In this document: positions 42,776-49,904 of the stretch, piece after piece
How the letters are laid out: each line of letters starts with the position of its first letter
How positions within the stretch are numbered: position 1 is the stretch's first letter
Assembly: GCF_003112695.1 (NCBI RefSeq)
Contig: NZ_BFBP01000012.1
Location: forward strand, 28,968-78,871
DNA from: Azospira sp. I13
GTDB lineage: Bacteria; Pseudomonadota; Gammaproteobacteria; Burkholderiales; Rhodocyclaceae
Direction of reading: 5' to 3'
DNA: 49,904 bases
Translations under genes and position numbers: made by a program
The notes under the pieces: model-generated
What the model was told of the DNA's origin: nothing
Database searches by the model: none
What the model saw: only the letters and a program-made list of their open reading frames with translations

Positions 42776-44677
42776 CTACTGAATGTTCACGGAAAACCCC
42801 CGGAATCCTACCAGCCGGAATTCCCCTGGGTCCGATCCCGTGATCTGAGCCAGAAATCGTTGCAGTTCGCTGTCCCGAGTATAGATCAGCATACGGCAAG
42901 GGTTGGGTCCCTCACCACGCAAGGGATAGATCCCCTGCTCGGCCAGCATCAGGCTCATCTTCTTCGATGAGCATCCCAAAATGGCAGCGATCTCTTTGCC
43001 CAGTACATGCTTCTGCTGGAATCGCTCCAGTTCTTCCCGGCTTACTCGGGACCCTATGTGCCCCAACCGTTCGGCGTGTACAAACCCATGGTGGGTAAGC
43101 CAGTAGGCGACCTGCTGATTTAATCCCAGGATCCTGGCCATCTCGGGAATACTGACCCAGTTGGAACGACCGCTGTTTAGGCGCTGCTGTAGGGACCTGA
43201 GCTGCGAGACTTCAAAAATCCAACGACTGATGCCACGAGCCCCATCCTGGAAAGCCTGGGGTTTCAGCGTCCCCGCCTTTACCGCTTCCACCAGGGCCAG
43301 GATCTCATCCCCCGTCCAATGCCAGAACTTGAGGACATAACCGAGGGAGACCTGGTGTTCCTCGGCAATGGTCAGCACCGGCAAATCGGTGACGACTTCC
43401 AGCAGGGCCTCCACCTCGCCACGGGGGATCCGCCAAGGCAGATGTTCCTTGTCCCAGATACGGCGGGCGCTGGGGAAGAGAAGGGTGAGGAGCCGCTGCA
43501 TCCGGACCTTGCCGAGCCCCAGCATCTCCATGGCCTTTTCCATGGTGATCTCCCCGCTCAGCTGCTCCTGGATTTGCACCAGCTGGTCCCGGCGGACCAT
43601 CAGGAACTTGCGGCCGGCGGTACTCAGGAATTCTTCCCACTCGACGTTGCCTTCGGTGATCAGGCGCCGCAGCTGCTTGAGGCTGATCCCCAGTTCATGG
43701 GCAGCAACGGTACCGGGGATCCACTGAGCGTTCTTCTGGATCAACTCGGGCAGGCGCCGATTCCTGCCGGCAACCCCGCCTTTCCAATGAACGGTGATCC
43801 ATTCTTCAAAGGCCTTACGGACATCGCTGAACCCTGCCTCCTTGAAGCCCTTGTAGAGGTAGGTATAGGCGTGCTGGAAAGTATCCCGGAGTCCCTTCTT
43901 TTCTCCGGAGGAGTTGGCCTGAAGCTGGTTGAGGGCCTGATGGAATCCTTCCGGCCACTGAAAAATGATCTCCGCCGCCAGGGTCGATACCGGCCAGGAT
44001 CGTTCCAGGTTTCCAGAGTTGCGCAGCTTCAAAGGCCGGGGAGTGGCCATGGGATCCATATGGGTCCCCAGGAAGCGGATCAGCCGCAGGGTCTGGTCTG
44101 CATCCAGGCGGGTGAGGGGAGTTGGTGCCTCTCCCTCGGGCCAGTGCAGCAGCTTGTCTTCCAGGATGGCCGCCAGGCGCCGGAGGTTGTCCGGGGCGGG
44201 GCCGGAGGTCTCCTCCCGCAGGTCGGATCCACACTGGCAACGCAGCAGGGAGTCCCGCTTCCACTTCAGGGGCTGGCCGCAGGAGCCGCACTGATCCACC
44301 ATCCAGACCCCATGCTTGGGGCAGACATCCAGGAAGTAGATCTCCCAGGAGGCCTGCCAGGTCGGGTCTTCCGCCAGGCACTGCGGACAGAACCTCGCAT
44401 GGTGCATGTTCCAGACCCGACCCTTCGATTCGGCCAGTTGGGCGACCCGGGCCACATGGGCATGGAGGTGAGGATCCAGGGCAGGATCGGGGAGTAGCTG
44501 ATGCCGATACAGGCAGGCTGAATCGAAATGGATGCCCAACTGACCTAGCTCGCTGAGCGTCATGCAGTTAGCCTCGGCCAGCCGCAGCAGATAACCCCGA
44601 GGACCTTCATGCCGGCTGGGGTGGGGACGGAGCAGGAGATCCGGTGCCGAGGAAGGAGTGAAATGCTGATCGATCAT
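42776..44677 (-). CDS. tniQ: TniQ/TnsD-family target-site selector
   Basis: The 633-residue protein starts 1 bp before the tnsC stop frame, with GGGAGGG upstream. The N-terminal TniQ domain (PRGYLLRLAEANCMTLSELG, HFDSACLYRHQLLPDP-like context) is followed by zinc-finger cysteines and histidine: C97-x2-C100, C119-x2-H122, C130-x2-C133 and C147-x-C149. The long C-terminal half contains repeated helix-turn-helix-like segments (for example VSIPEMARILGLNQQVAYWL and LGKEIAAILGCSSKKMSLML), as in TnsD-type proteins that bind a specific attachment site. It is longer than stand-alone TniQ (~400) and near TnsD size. The attachment site is not identified; the element sits behind the SPFH gene terminator. 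Confidence 0.85.
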   Translation of the reverse strand: MIDQHFTPSSAPDLLLRPHPSRHEGPRGYLLRLAEANCMTLSELGQLGIHFDSACLYRHQLLPDPALDPHLHAHVARVAQLAESKGRVWNMHHARFCPQCLAEDPTWQASWEIYFLDVCPKHGVWMVDQCGSCGQPLKWKRDSLLRCQCGSDLREETSGPAPDNLRRLAAILEDKLLHWPEGEAPTPLTRLDADQTLRLIRFLGTHMDPMATPRPLKLRNSGNLERSWPVSTLAAEIIFQWPEGFHQALNQLQANSSGEKKGLRDTFQHAYTYLYKGFKEAGFSDVRKAFEEWITVHWKGGVAGRNRRLPELIQKNAQWIPGTVAAHELGISLKQLRRLITEGNVEWEEFLSTAGRKFLMVRRDQLVQIQEQLSGEITMEKAMEMLGLGKVRMQRLLTLLFPSARRIWDKEHLPWRIPRGEVEALLEVVTDLPVLTIAEEHQVSLGYVLKFWHWTGDEILALVEAVKAGTLKPQAFQDGARGISRWIFEVSQLRSLQQRLNSGRSNWVSIPEMARILGLNQQVAYWLTHHGFVHAERLGHIGSRVSREELERFQQKHVLGKEIAAILGCSSKKMSLMLAEQGIYPLRGEGPNPCRMLIYTRDSELQRFLAQITGSDPGEFRLVGFRGFSVNIQ

Positions 44678-44678
44678 C

Positions 44679-45716
44679 TCACTTCCCTCCCCGGGTCAGA
44701 TTCATGCCCAGCTTCCGGGCCACGGGAGAGCCCACGGGATCCTGCCGGGTATGGAGGTAAAACACCTCCCCCGGCCGGTCCAGGGGACGCAGGGGCGACT
44801 CCGGATGGAAGGGATTGAGCCGATCCGGAACATCCCGCCATACCCGGTTGCGAAAGCCCGCCGCCAGTGCCGGCAGGTCCAGGGTGTCCAGGCCTGCGGC
44901 CGTGGCGGCGGAGACAGCCCCCTCGATGATTTTTACGACATAGTCCAGGAGCCCGTAGCTGCCCACATGGAAACGGCGGGCCAGGTTGGCTTCATGGAGC
45001 GGGACTTCGACCGGGAGGGGCAGGTGCGTCTCCATGGTCTTCAGGATGCCGCGGAATTCCTGGAAGTCCTCCGCTACCTCCAGGGAGAAGGGGGTAATCC
45101 GGATCCGCTCCGAGAACCGCCGGGCCAGCTGCTCGTTGCTGTTCACCACCAGCTCGGCTGCCGGCAGCCCGCAGGCCACCATCCCTACCTTCGTGTCCTC
45201 CAGGAAGTTCTTCAGCCAGTCGGTGATATCCCGGAAAGCATTGAGGCTGGGGGCGTAGAAAAGGTGCTGGAACTCGTCCAGGATCACCATCTCCACCCCG
45301 CACTTCACGAAGAGCTCGTAGATCCAGGAGGTTTTTTCAGGGGCGGTACCCCGGTGGGCCTTCTTCTGGCCCAGGGCTTCCAGGATGGCGCCGGCCAGGC
45401 TGCGGGCCGTGGGGGAGGCCGGGACCGTCACCATCAGCACCGGTACCACCGTCCGCTCAGCCAGATGCTGCCTCGGAAAGCGTTCTCCATAGGCCCGCAC
45501 CATGGTGCTCTTGCCGGCGCCGGAAGGTCCGGTCAGGAGCAAGCCACCGCCGGCTCCATGGTTCCGGCGCCGCAGGTGCAACTCGGCGATGCCGTACATG
45601 GACTCCCGGTAGCGTTGGTGGGCGATAGGGTCCATGACCAGCTTGAAGCCCAGGCCCTGGGCCTGGAACGGAACTGCTGCTGGGGCGAACTGGGTCATTA
45701 CCGCTAAGGGTTCCAT
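44679..45716 (-). CDS. tnsC: TnsC/TniB AAA+ ATPase
   Basis: The 345-residue ATPase starts at the ATG at 45716, one base after the tnsB stop. Walker A is GPSGAGKST (63–71) and Walker B is MVILDEFQHL (143–152). Sensor/arginine-finger segments follow (GMVACGLPAAELVVNSNEQLARRFSERI). TnsC/TniB assembles on the DNA chosen by TniQ and recruits the transposase. A 14-residue upstream extension exists from 45758 but overlaps tnsB. Its size fits the TniB-like short form rather than Tn7 TnsC. Confidence 0.88.
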   Translation of the reverse strand: MEPLAVMTQFAPAAVPFQAQGLGFKLVMDPIAHQRYRESMYGIAELHLRRRNHGAGGGLLLTGPSGAGKSTMVRAYGERFPRQHLAERTVVPVLMVTVPASPTARSLAGAILEALGQKKAHRGTAPEKTSWIYELFVKCGVEMVILDEFQHLFYAPSLNAFRDITDWLKNFLEDTKVGMVACGLPAAELVVNSNEQLARRFSERIRITPFSLEVAEDFQEFRGILKTMETHLPLPVEVPLHEANLARRFHVGSYGLLDYVVKIIEGAVSAATAAGLDTLDLPALAAGFRNRVWRDVPDRLNPFHPESPLRPLDRPGEVFYLHTRQDPVGSPVARKLGMNLTRGGK

Positions 45717-45717
45717 G

Positions 45718-47653
45718 TCACACCCCTTCGCCGGCAGTAAAGTCCGGCAGGTCGTCATCCAGACCGGAGGGCAATGCCAGGGGTACGACCTCCTTGATCG
45801 GCTTCAGGGGCTTGCGGGCCTCTGCCAGTGGGTCCTTCCCATTGAGAACGGCCTCGCTGTCATGCATGAGGTAACCCGCTCCGGCCTTGCGGTGTCCCAT
45901 CTTCTTGGCCTTGATGGCCTCCTGGATGATCGCCTCGATTTCCGCTCGGGCCTGGAGCAGCTGGGGATTGGGGCAGTTGTCCCCAAAACGCTTGCGGGCG
46001 TTCTCCCGGACCAGCCGGTGAATATCCCGGGGCAGGTTTTCCGCATACTCCACCAGCTTGGCCGGTACCTTGAGGTACTCCTGCAGGTGGGTATCGAAGA
46101 CATGGATGTGAGCTACTGTGTCCTCGTAGTACTTGAGGGAGACTGGGACATTGGCCCCGGCGCAGTTCAGAGTTGTACTGCAGGCCATCCAGCTCGATGC
46201 CGTAGTGAAACAGGGTCCGCTTGGCCGGGATCCCGGCGATGATCTCCAGTTGCTGGGGATAGGCTGGAAGCTCGATGATCCGGCGTTCTGCCGACTCAAA
46301 CCACCGGTCGATGGGGCGGGCATTGATACCGCGGTGGGGCGTGACGTTGTACACCTCAACCACCCACTTGGTGATCAGATGAACCAGGCCCTCCATATCG
46401 ATGACGGCCTTGTCTTCTGCCGGGTAATCCCCACGGTCATCCACGCTGGAGAACACTGTCCCTGGCAAACGATGGATCAACCCCATGTTCATGGTGCGGA
46501 AGAACCGTTCGATCGCCCCCTTGTGCTGAGGGGTTTTGGAGCCAGAGAAGAGGATCTGGATCCCCATTTCCAGACAGGCCGCTTCCAGGGCGTCAGAGTG
46601 AAGATCCGCTCCGTTATCCACGGCAATCAGTTCCGGGATACCGTAAGCGGGCCACTGGCCCCGGATGTCCGGGAATCGGGCCAGCCATTCATCCTTCGGT
46701 AGGATGGAACGGCGTAGGCATTGCAGGACACCATGGCCAGAAGGGGCGTTAAAGCTGATATAGAACCCCACTACCATGCGTGAATAACTATCGATGGCCA
46801 TGGTCAGCCAGGGTCGTCCCAAAGGCAGCTTCGTTACGCTGTCGATAACGATCAGATCCAGAGGGGTGTGGTCGATTTCGATGCGTGCCAGGACATTGCC
46901 GACCTTCACGCTACCGATGGCAGCCCGGTACTTCATGCGGGCTGCTTCAGCTCCTTCTCGGGAGGCATCCACCAGATCGTGCTGCAAGCGATCCAACCAG
47001 CGATAGATCGTGGCTCGACAAGGGACCTTTATCTGGTCTTCCTTAAGCAGCCCCTGATTCACTGCAGGAATCCTGCGATGAAGCTCATCTACGACCACTT
47101 GTTTTGGTAGTTTTTGGTTGGTCAGATATACCGTGGCAACAACTTCTTCAAATACTTGGTAGGCCAGCTTTACATAGGGTCGGTGTGTTGGCTTATTGCG
47201 AGGAATCAGACTGGTGAAGCTCTTGGCCAGACGATAGCGCCGCCACCATGTATGGACGGTCGCAGGACAAGGGGGACAGCGATCTCCTATACGGTCTGCC
47301 ACTTGGATGATGATGGTTCGCCAGCGCTCCTGGTGGTAGCGGGTGTGCTCAGGATCGATGGCCTCCAGGTAGTGTTTGCGCCGTTTGGCTTCCCGTTGCT
47401 GGCTTTCTGGATAAGTTCCGAGGTCCCGTGGAGCCGCGAGATAGATGGCATTAGCAAGGGTGCCCAGGGAGGATTCATCCACGATCCAGTCCTGGGACAA
47501 CCAACGGGCCCGTAGTTCTTGATCAGTCAGGTTTAGTAATTCTCCGAGATCCGATTGGAACTGGATCTTGCCGGTTACTAGGCGCCGGCTGAGTTCCCAA
47601 CCCATTTCCTTTTCCAGGAAGCGCAGCCCGACCTTAGAAGAGAACCGAATCAT
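45718..47653 (-). pseudogene. tnsB: TnsB/TniA DDE transposase, +1 frameshift
   Basis: The gene starts at 47653 with GGAGG before it, overlapping tnsA. The first frame (about 497 residues) contains a helix-turn-helix region and the complete retroviral-type DDE core: Asp261 in EIDHTPLD, Asp346 in AVDNGADLHS and Glu382 in GAIERFF. The Mu-C-like region follows up to LQYNSELRR. There the frame jumps. The proper continuation (ANVPVSLKYYEDTVAHIHVF...) is in the +1 frame and ends at 45718, giving ~645 residues in total. Removing one G from the GGGG run (plus-strand C 46155–46158) restores it. It could be a real inactivating mutation, a sequencing error or programmed frameshifting. The C-terminal tail, which in this family contacts TnsC, lies beyond the shift. 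Confidence 0.8.
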
Positions 47654-48269
47654 TGCGTCCTCCTTCCTGGATGGTCAGCAGGGTATTGCCTGCCAGGGGC
47701 TGGGAGATGTCACATCCCAGCATCCCATGAGCGATCAGATGCAGGACGGTATCCCGGCCCAGGATGTCTTCGGCCTTCGCAAAGGCAATGACGTCGGCAC
47801 CCAGGTCGGTACGAAGTTCGTGGAACGATGGCAGGGACCGACTGGTCTTGCCCCGGAGATAGGCTAGGTCCTGAGCGTTGCTCAGGAGGGGCTCACGCTG
47901 TAACTCCTGTTCCGTAACGACCCGGAAGCCCATTCCCCTTTCCTGGTAATGGGTGGCGATAGCCGCGAACTTGGTGGCAACCTTGGGGCTCTTCAGCTTG
48001 GAGGTGGTCTTAACCTCCAGGTGAAATACCGAACCGTCTGCCAGGACAACCTCGAAGTCTGGGTAATAGTCGCAGAGTGACTTCCCATCGAAATACTGGA
48101 TAACAGTCGGTTGTTCCTGGAAGGAAACGACTCCCGGGGATATCTCCAAAAGCAGGATGGCATCCCTTTCCAGAAGAGATTCCCAAGCCACCATCCGATG
48201 GAGCTTGTGGGAAGGAAAATAGCCACGGAAGCGCCTGCCGCGGCGGGTTACAACTTTTCTAGCGAGCAT
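47634..48269 (-). CDS. tnsA: TnsA endonuclease
   Basis: The 211-residue protein starts at the ATG at 48269, eight bases after AGGAG; an upstream ATG at 48317 is less likely. It is a restriction-enzyme-fold nuclease with Glu30 (WESLLERD), Asp71 (YYPDFEV) and Glu85-x-Lys87 (HLEVKTT), in the arrangement of Tn7 TnsA Glu63/Asp114/Gln130/Lys132. The C-terminal TnsA_C-like domain (about 100–205: KFAAIATHYQERGMGFRVVTEQEL, HLIAHGMLGCDISQPL) contacts TnsC. TnsA makes the 5' cuts that give cut-and-paste transposition. Its stop overlaps the tnsB start by 20 bp. Confidence 0.88.
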   Translation of the reverse strand: MLARKVVTRRGRRFRGYFPSHKLHRMVAWESLLERDAILLLEISPGVVSFQEQPTVIQYFDGKSLCDYYPDFEVVLADGSVFHLEVKTTSKLKSPKVATKFAAIATHYQERGMGFRVVTEQELQREPLLSNAQDLAYLRGKTSRSLPSFHELRTDLGADVIAFAKAEDILGRDTVLHLIAHGMLGCDISQPLAGNTLLTIQEGGRNDSVLF

Positions 48270-48324
48270 CGTTTTTCTCCTGGCGGCGGACGTAAGGGGA
48301 CCCTGCGCCAGCCGCATGTCTTGA

Positions 48325-48382
48325 AAATCGAGACAAAAGAGAACCCGCAGTCAGTGGAAAACTGACCGTTGTCTCTTTGAAT
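48325..48382. repeat. TnsB-box-like motifs and nested palindrome upstream of tnsA
   Basis: ATCGAGACAAA (48328–48338) and TTGTCTCTTTGA (48369–48380) are related to the tniQ-side motifs and lie convergently. Between them is a perfect GTCAGT / ACTGAC palindrome (48350–48366) with a 5-nt loop. The set may comprise transposase sites at the right end, an autoregulatory operator, or both. Confidence 0.5.
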
Positions 48383-48396
48383 CAATGGGATAAGGC

Positions 48397-48426
48397 TTGA
48401 CGCCCCTGATGGGAGAAGACGATACT
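48397..48426 (+). promoter_or_regulatory. candidate sigma-70 promoter for the small RNA
   Basis: TTGACG (five of six to the -35 consensus) and GATACT (four of six to -10) have an 18-bp spacer. The predicted start near 48433 lies about 58 nt before a strong terminator in the same direction. Confidence 0.5.
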
Positions 48427-48432
48427 TGGCTT

Positions 48433-48490
48433 GTCTAGAGCGGTAGCGTCAGCTGCCATGAGGGGCAAGCCTGTGTGCTTGCCCTTTTTT
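48433..48490 (+). ncRNA. candidate small RNA upstream of tnsA
   Basis: This ~58-nt predicted transcript has its own promoter and ends in a strong plus-strand terminator (stem GGGCAAGC / GCTTGCCC, loop CTGTGT, then TTTTTT). A first hairpin (GGTAGC / GCTGCC, 48442–48457, with a GTCA loop) lies before it. No plus-strand protein gene upstream needs this terminator, and on the minus strand it has no T-run. The RNA lies between the leftward tnsA and leftward xre genes. Function is unknown. Confidence 0.5.
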
Positions 48491-48529
48491 ACATGGTGGA
48501 TTCCTCCTGGTTGGTTGGATGCCTCCTGG

Positions 48530-48913
48530 CTACGCAGAGGGCTGGACGTGATGGTCCTGCCCTGCAGGAATATGCAGTGCCAGTTCGATGAGCTGGATTT
48601 GAAGAGGGCTGAGATGGCCCAGTTGGGGCTCCAGTTGGTGGAGCAGGGTGTATTCGCGCTCACTGGCCCGAGAGGGGAGTGAGAAGTGGCGTCGGGAAAG
48701 TCTGAGTGCTTGGGCCAGGGTGGCCTGCTCTTCTTCAGTTAGCTGAAGGCCTCGGATCAGTCGGTTGATGAAGTCCTGCTTGGGAGGGCCCTTTTCCGAA
48801 CGTTCGAGTGCCGACCAATAGCTGGCTTCGTAGCCCAACATATGGGCTAATTCCTTTTGGCGGAGTCCACGCTGCTTCCGCAGGGCTCTTAAATAGCTGG
48901 CAAATGGACTCAT
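48530..48913 (-). CDS. XRE-family helix-turn-helix regulator
   Basis: The 127-residue protein starts at 48913 with GAGGA eight bases before. An N-terminal XRE helix-turn-helix is clear (FASYLRALRKQRGLRQKELA, HMLGYEASYWSALERSEKGPP, residues 4–47). The C-terminal region is helical (LTEEEQATLAQALRLSRRHFS...). It may regulate the transposon or cargo operon. A CAATTG / CAAATTG pair in the divergent gap at about 48971–48992 is a possible operator. It is placed upstream of tnsA, as small regulators often are in Tn7-like elements. Confidence 0.8.
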   Translation of the reverse strand: MSPFASYLRALRKQRGLRQKELAHMLGYEASYWSALERSEKGPPKQDFINRLIRGLQLTEEEQATLAQALRLSRRHFSLPSRASEREYTLLHQLEPQLGHLSPLQIQLIELALHIPAGQDHHVQPSA

Positions 48914-49102
48914 ATCAAAATCCTCATTTGCCGGGATTCTAATGTGCTATCTGGCCCGGTGTAAAACACAACCAATTGAAAAATAAGCAAATTGTTGTAG
49001 CGTGTATATGCTGCAAACTAATTTTCGATTTGGATGGGCGCCTTGCAGTGTTGATACCCTGAATGCATTTTTCTGGTGTGAGGTGGGTGATACGATGCCA
49101 GG

Positions 49103-49864
49103 ATGAAAGACCTGCTCATCCCCTACGCCATTTCTGCTTCGCTCGGCGACGAAGTCTTCCCAGAGAAGGCGATGCCGGGTGGCCAGTACCTCTGTCCCGA
49201 ATGCAATAAACCCGTAGGGATCCGAATCCCGGAGAAGCGTAGGGCCCATTTTTTTCACATTCCCCCCTTAGGGGCATGCGCACTCAATCCGGCGAATGGG
49301 GCCAAAGGAGAAGGGCACCAGCATGCCGTGGCCAAGCACTTCCTCTACGCCTGGCTGAAAAAGTGGTTATCCGGTGAGACAACCATTGCACCGACGATTG
49401 AAGGCAAGTGCTCAACCCACGGCCATACCGTTGCTATAGAGATTCCCAAACCTTCCCCCTACCAGGTTGAAAAGGAGTACCGGATTCCCTCGGGCCGCCG
49501 GCTCGATGTAGCGGTCTTGAACGAAGATAGACGGGTAAGCATGGGGTTTGAGGTCTTTCACTCGAACCATGTGGGAGAAGACAAAGGGGCAGAACTTCCG
49601 GCTCGATGGATCGAGCTCAGGGCCAAGAGCATCATTTCCAGCTATTCCCAGCTACTTGAAGGGTTGGCCCCAGATCCGTTACTGGCGGTCCGTTGGGCCC
49701 GCTACGACGATCCGTCCTGCTGCAAAAACCATAAGCGCTTTGTTCCGGCTCCCCGAATGCCGGTTCGAATCCCCGTGTCGTCCTCCTATCAGCCAGGGAC
49801 CGTGGTTATTCCGTCGCCAACCGTTGTTAGCAACACAGTAAAAATGACCCAGGGCATCAACTGA
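49103..49864 (+). CDS. CoiA-like nuclease, probably truncated at the 3' end
   Basis: This 253-residue protein starts MKDLLIPYAISASLG. The first ~90 residues hold a CoiA-type zinc-ribbon-like motif (YLCPECNKPVGIRI...RRAHFFH) and a C-x-H-type follow-up (ACALN...GHQHAVAKHFL). A restriction-like nuclease core follows: VEKEYRIPSGRRLDVAV (candidate acidic Asp), then GFEVFHS (Glu). CoiA relatives are involved in DNA uptake or recombination, and others are phage or plasmid nucleases. The last ~10 residues (from VVSNTVKMT) are encoded by the candidate IS terminus beginning at about 49825, so the natural C-terminus is probably missing. Confidence 0.7.
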   Translation: MKDLLIPYAISASLGDEVFPEKAMPGGQYLCPECNKPVGIRIPEKRRAHFFHIPPLGACALNPANGAKGEGHQHAVAKHFLYAWLKKWLSGETTIAPTIEGKCSTHGHTVAIEIPKPSPYQVEKEYRIPSGRRLDVAVLNEDRRVSMGFEVFHSNHVGEDKGAELPARWIELRAKSIISSYSQLLEGLAPDPLLAVRWARYDDPSCCKNHKRFVPAPRMPVRIPVSSSYQPGTVVIPSPTVVSNTVKMTQGIN

Positions 49865-49904
49865 AAATTGACCCACCTCACTTTTTTCAGAAACGCCTAG
49901 GTCG
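49825..49904. mobile_element. candidate IS21-like terminus at window edge
   Basis: Starting at TGTTAGCAACACAG, the sequence carries two spaced copies of an AAAA(T)TGACCCA motif (about 49841 and 49863). This is reminiscent of the multiple internal repeats at IS21-family ends. No transposase gene is visible within the window. The boundary is an estimate. Confidence 0.4.

Larger units (their letters stand above)
42644..48500 (-). mobile_element. Tn7-like transposon module tnsABC–tniQ
   Basis: A leftward operon of tnsA (restriction-like nuclease), tnsB (DDE transposase, frameshifted), tnsC (AAA+ regulator) and a tniQ/tnsD target-selector is present, each start overlapping or touching the previous stop. 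The left boundary lies between the SPFH terminator and tniQ (42644–42775). The right boundary is unknown: it may be around 48.3–48.5 kb, or beyond the window if the XRE and CoiA-like genes are cargo. Candidate TnsB-binding motifs (A-x-TGAGACRA type) occur at both ends of the operon. No target duplication or TGT/ACA ends could be fixed. The coordinates given are therefore approximate. Confidence 0.75.

Noticed and set aside
42640-48500. Exact transposon ends of TGT...ACA type with a 5-bp target duplication
   Set aside because: Several TGT and ACA triplets exist (for example 42657 and 48491), but no pair gives matching flanks, so I do not assign ends.

Overview
The window looks like the chromosome of a GC-rich betaproteobacterium. 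The block lysM–dprA–smg–type IA topoisomerase divergent from def–fmt–htpX, next to rsmB–DUF4390–ntrY/ntrX-like and trkA–trkH, is typical of that class. Gene order and composition would fit a Rhodocyclales relative such as Azospira/Dechlorosoma, but that is inference. Two perfect parS sites (23.0 kb) suggest the region is close to the chromosomal origin.

Layout. 0.2–2.3 kb: leftward small membrane protein, NamZ-type exo-muramidase and a DOMON-like protein. 2.5–5.5 kb: a tight rightward cluster of radical SAM protein, PACE efflux pump, ROK sugar kinase and MOSC protein. 5.8–12.5 kb: leftward EF-hand-like protein, OYE-family reductase, priA and hemE, with a GC-rich palindromic (REP-like) element and a DnaA-box cluster between genes. 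12.6–21.0 kb: leftward trkA–trkH (potassium uptake) and rsmB–DUF4390–ntrY–ntrX-like; the response regulator has lost the ATPase motifs. 21.2–23.1 kb: rightward CDF transporter, S1/P1 nuclease and the parS pair. 23.1–25.5 kb: leftward def–fmt–htpX. 25.6–31.1 kb: rightward LysM protein, dprA, smg and topoisomerase III. 31.2–35.3 kb: a peroxide-stress neighbourhood (dps, oxyR, tpx), in which a pseudouridine synthase gene and a Cys-repeat periplasmic protein gene are bracketed by a 226-bp inverted repeat with a 69-bp perfect core rich in DnaA-box-like words. 35.4–42.6 kb: AraC regulator, amidase, frameshifted DUF6463, SDR, YigZ, acyltransferase and SPFH/prohibitin protein.

42.65 kb to near the right edge: a Tn7-like transposition module (tnsA, tnsB, tnsC, tniQ/tnsD, all leftward) inserted just behind the terminator of the SPFH gene. 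tnsB has a +1 frameshift in a G4 run beyond the DDE domain. Upstream of tnsA lie a candidate ~58-nt RNA with its own promoter and terminator, an XRE regulator and a CoiA-like nuclease gene. The 3' end of the nuclease gene seems to run into an IS21-like terminus at the window edge.

The observations most worth following are the collinear 226-bp inverted DnaA-box arrays, the parS pair, and the Tn7-like element with its undescribed small RNA and regulator/nuclease cargo. No rRNA, tRNA or CRISPR array was seen.
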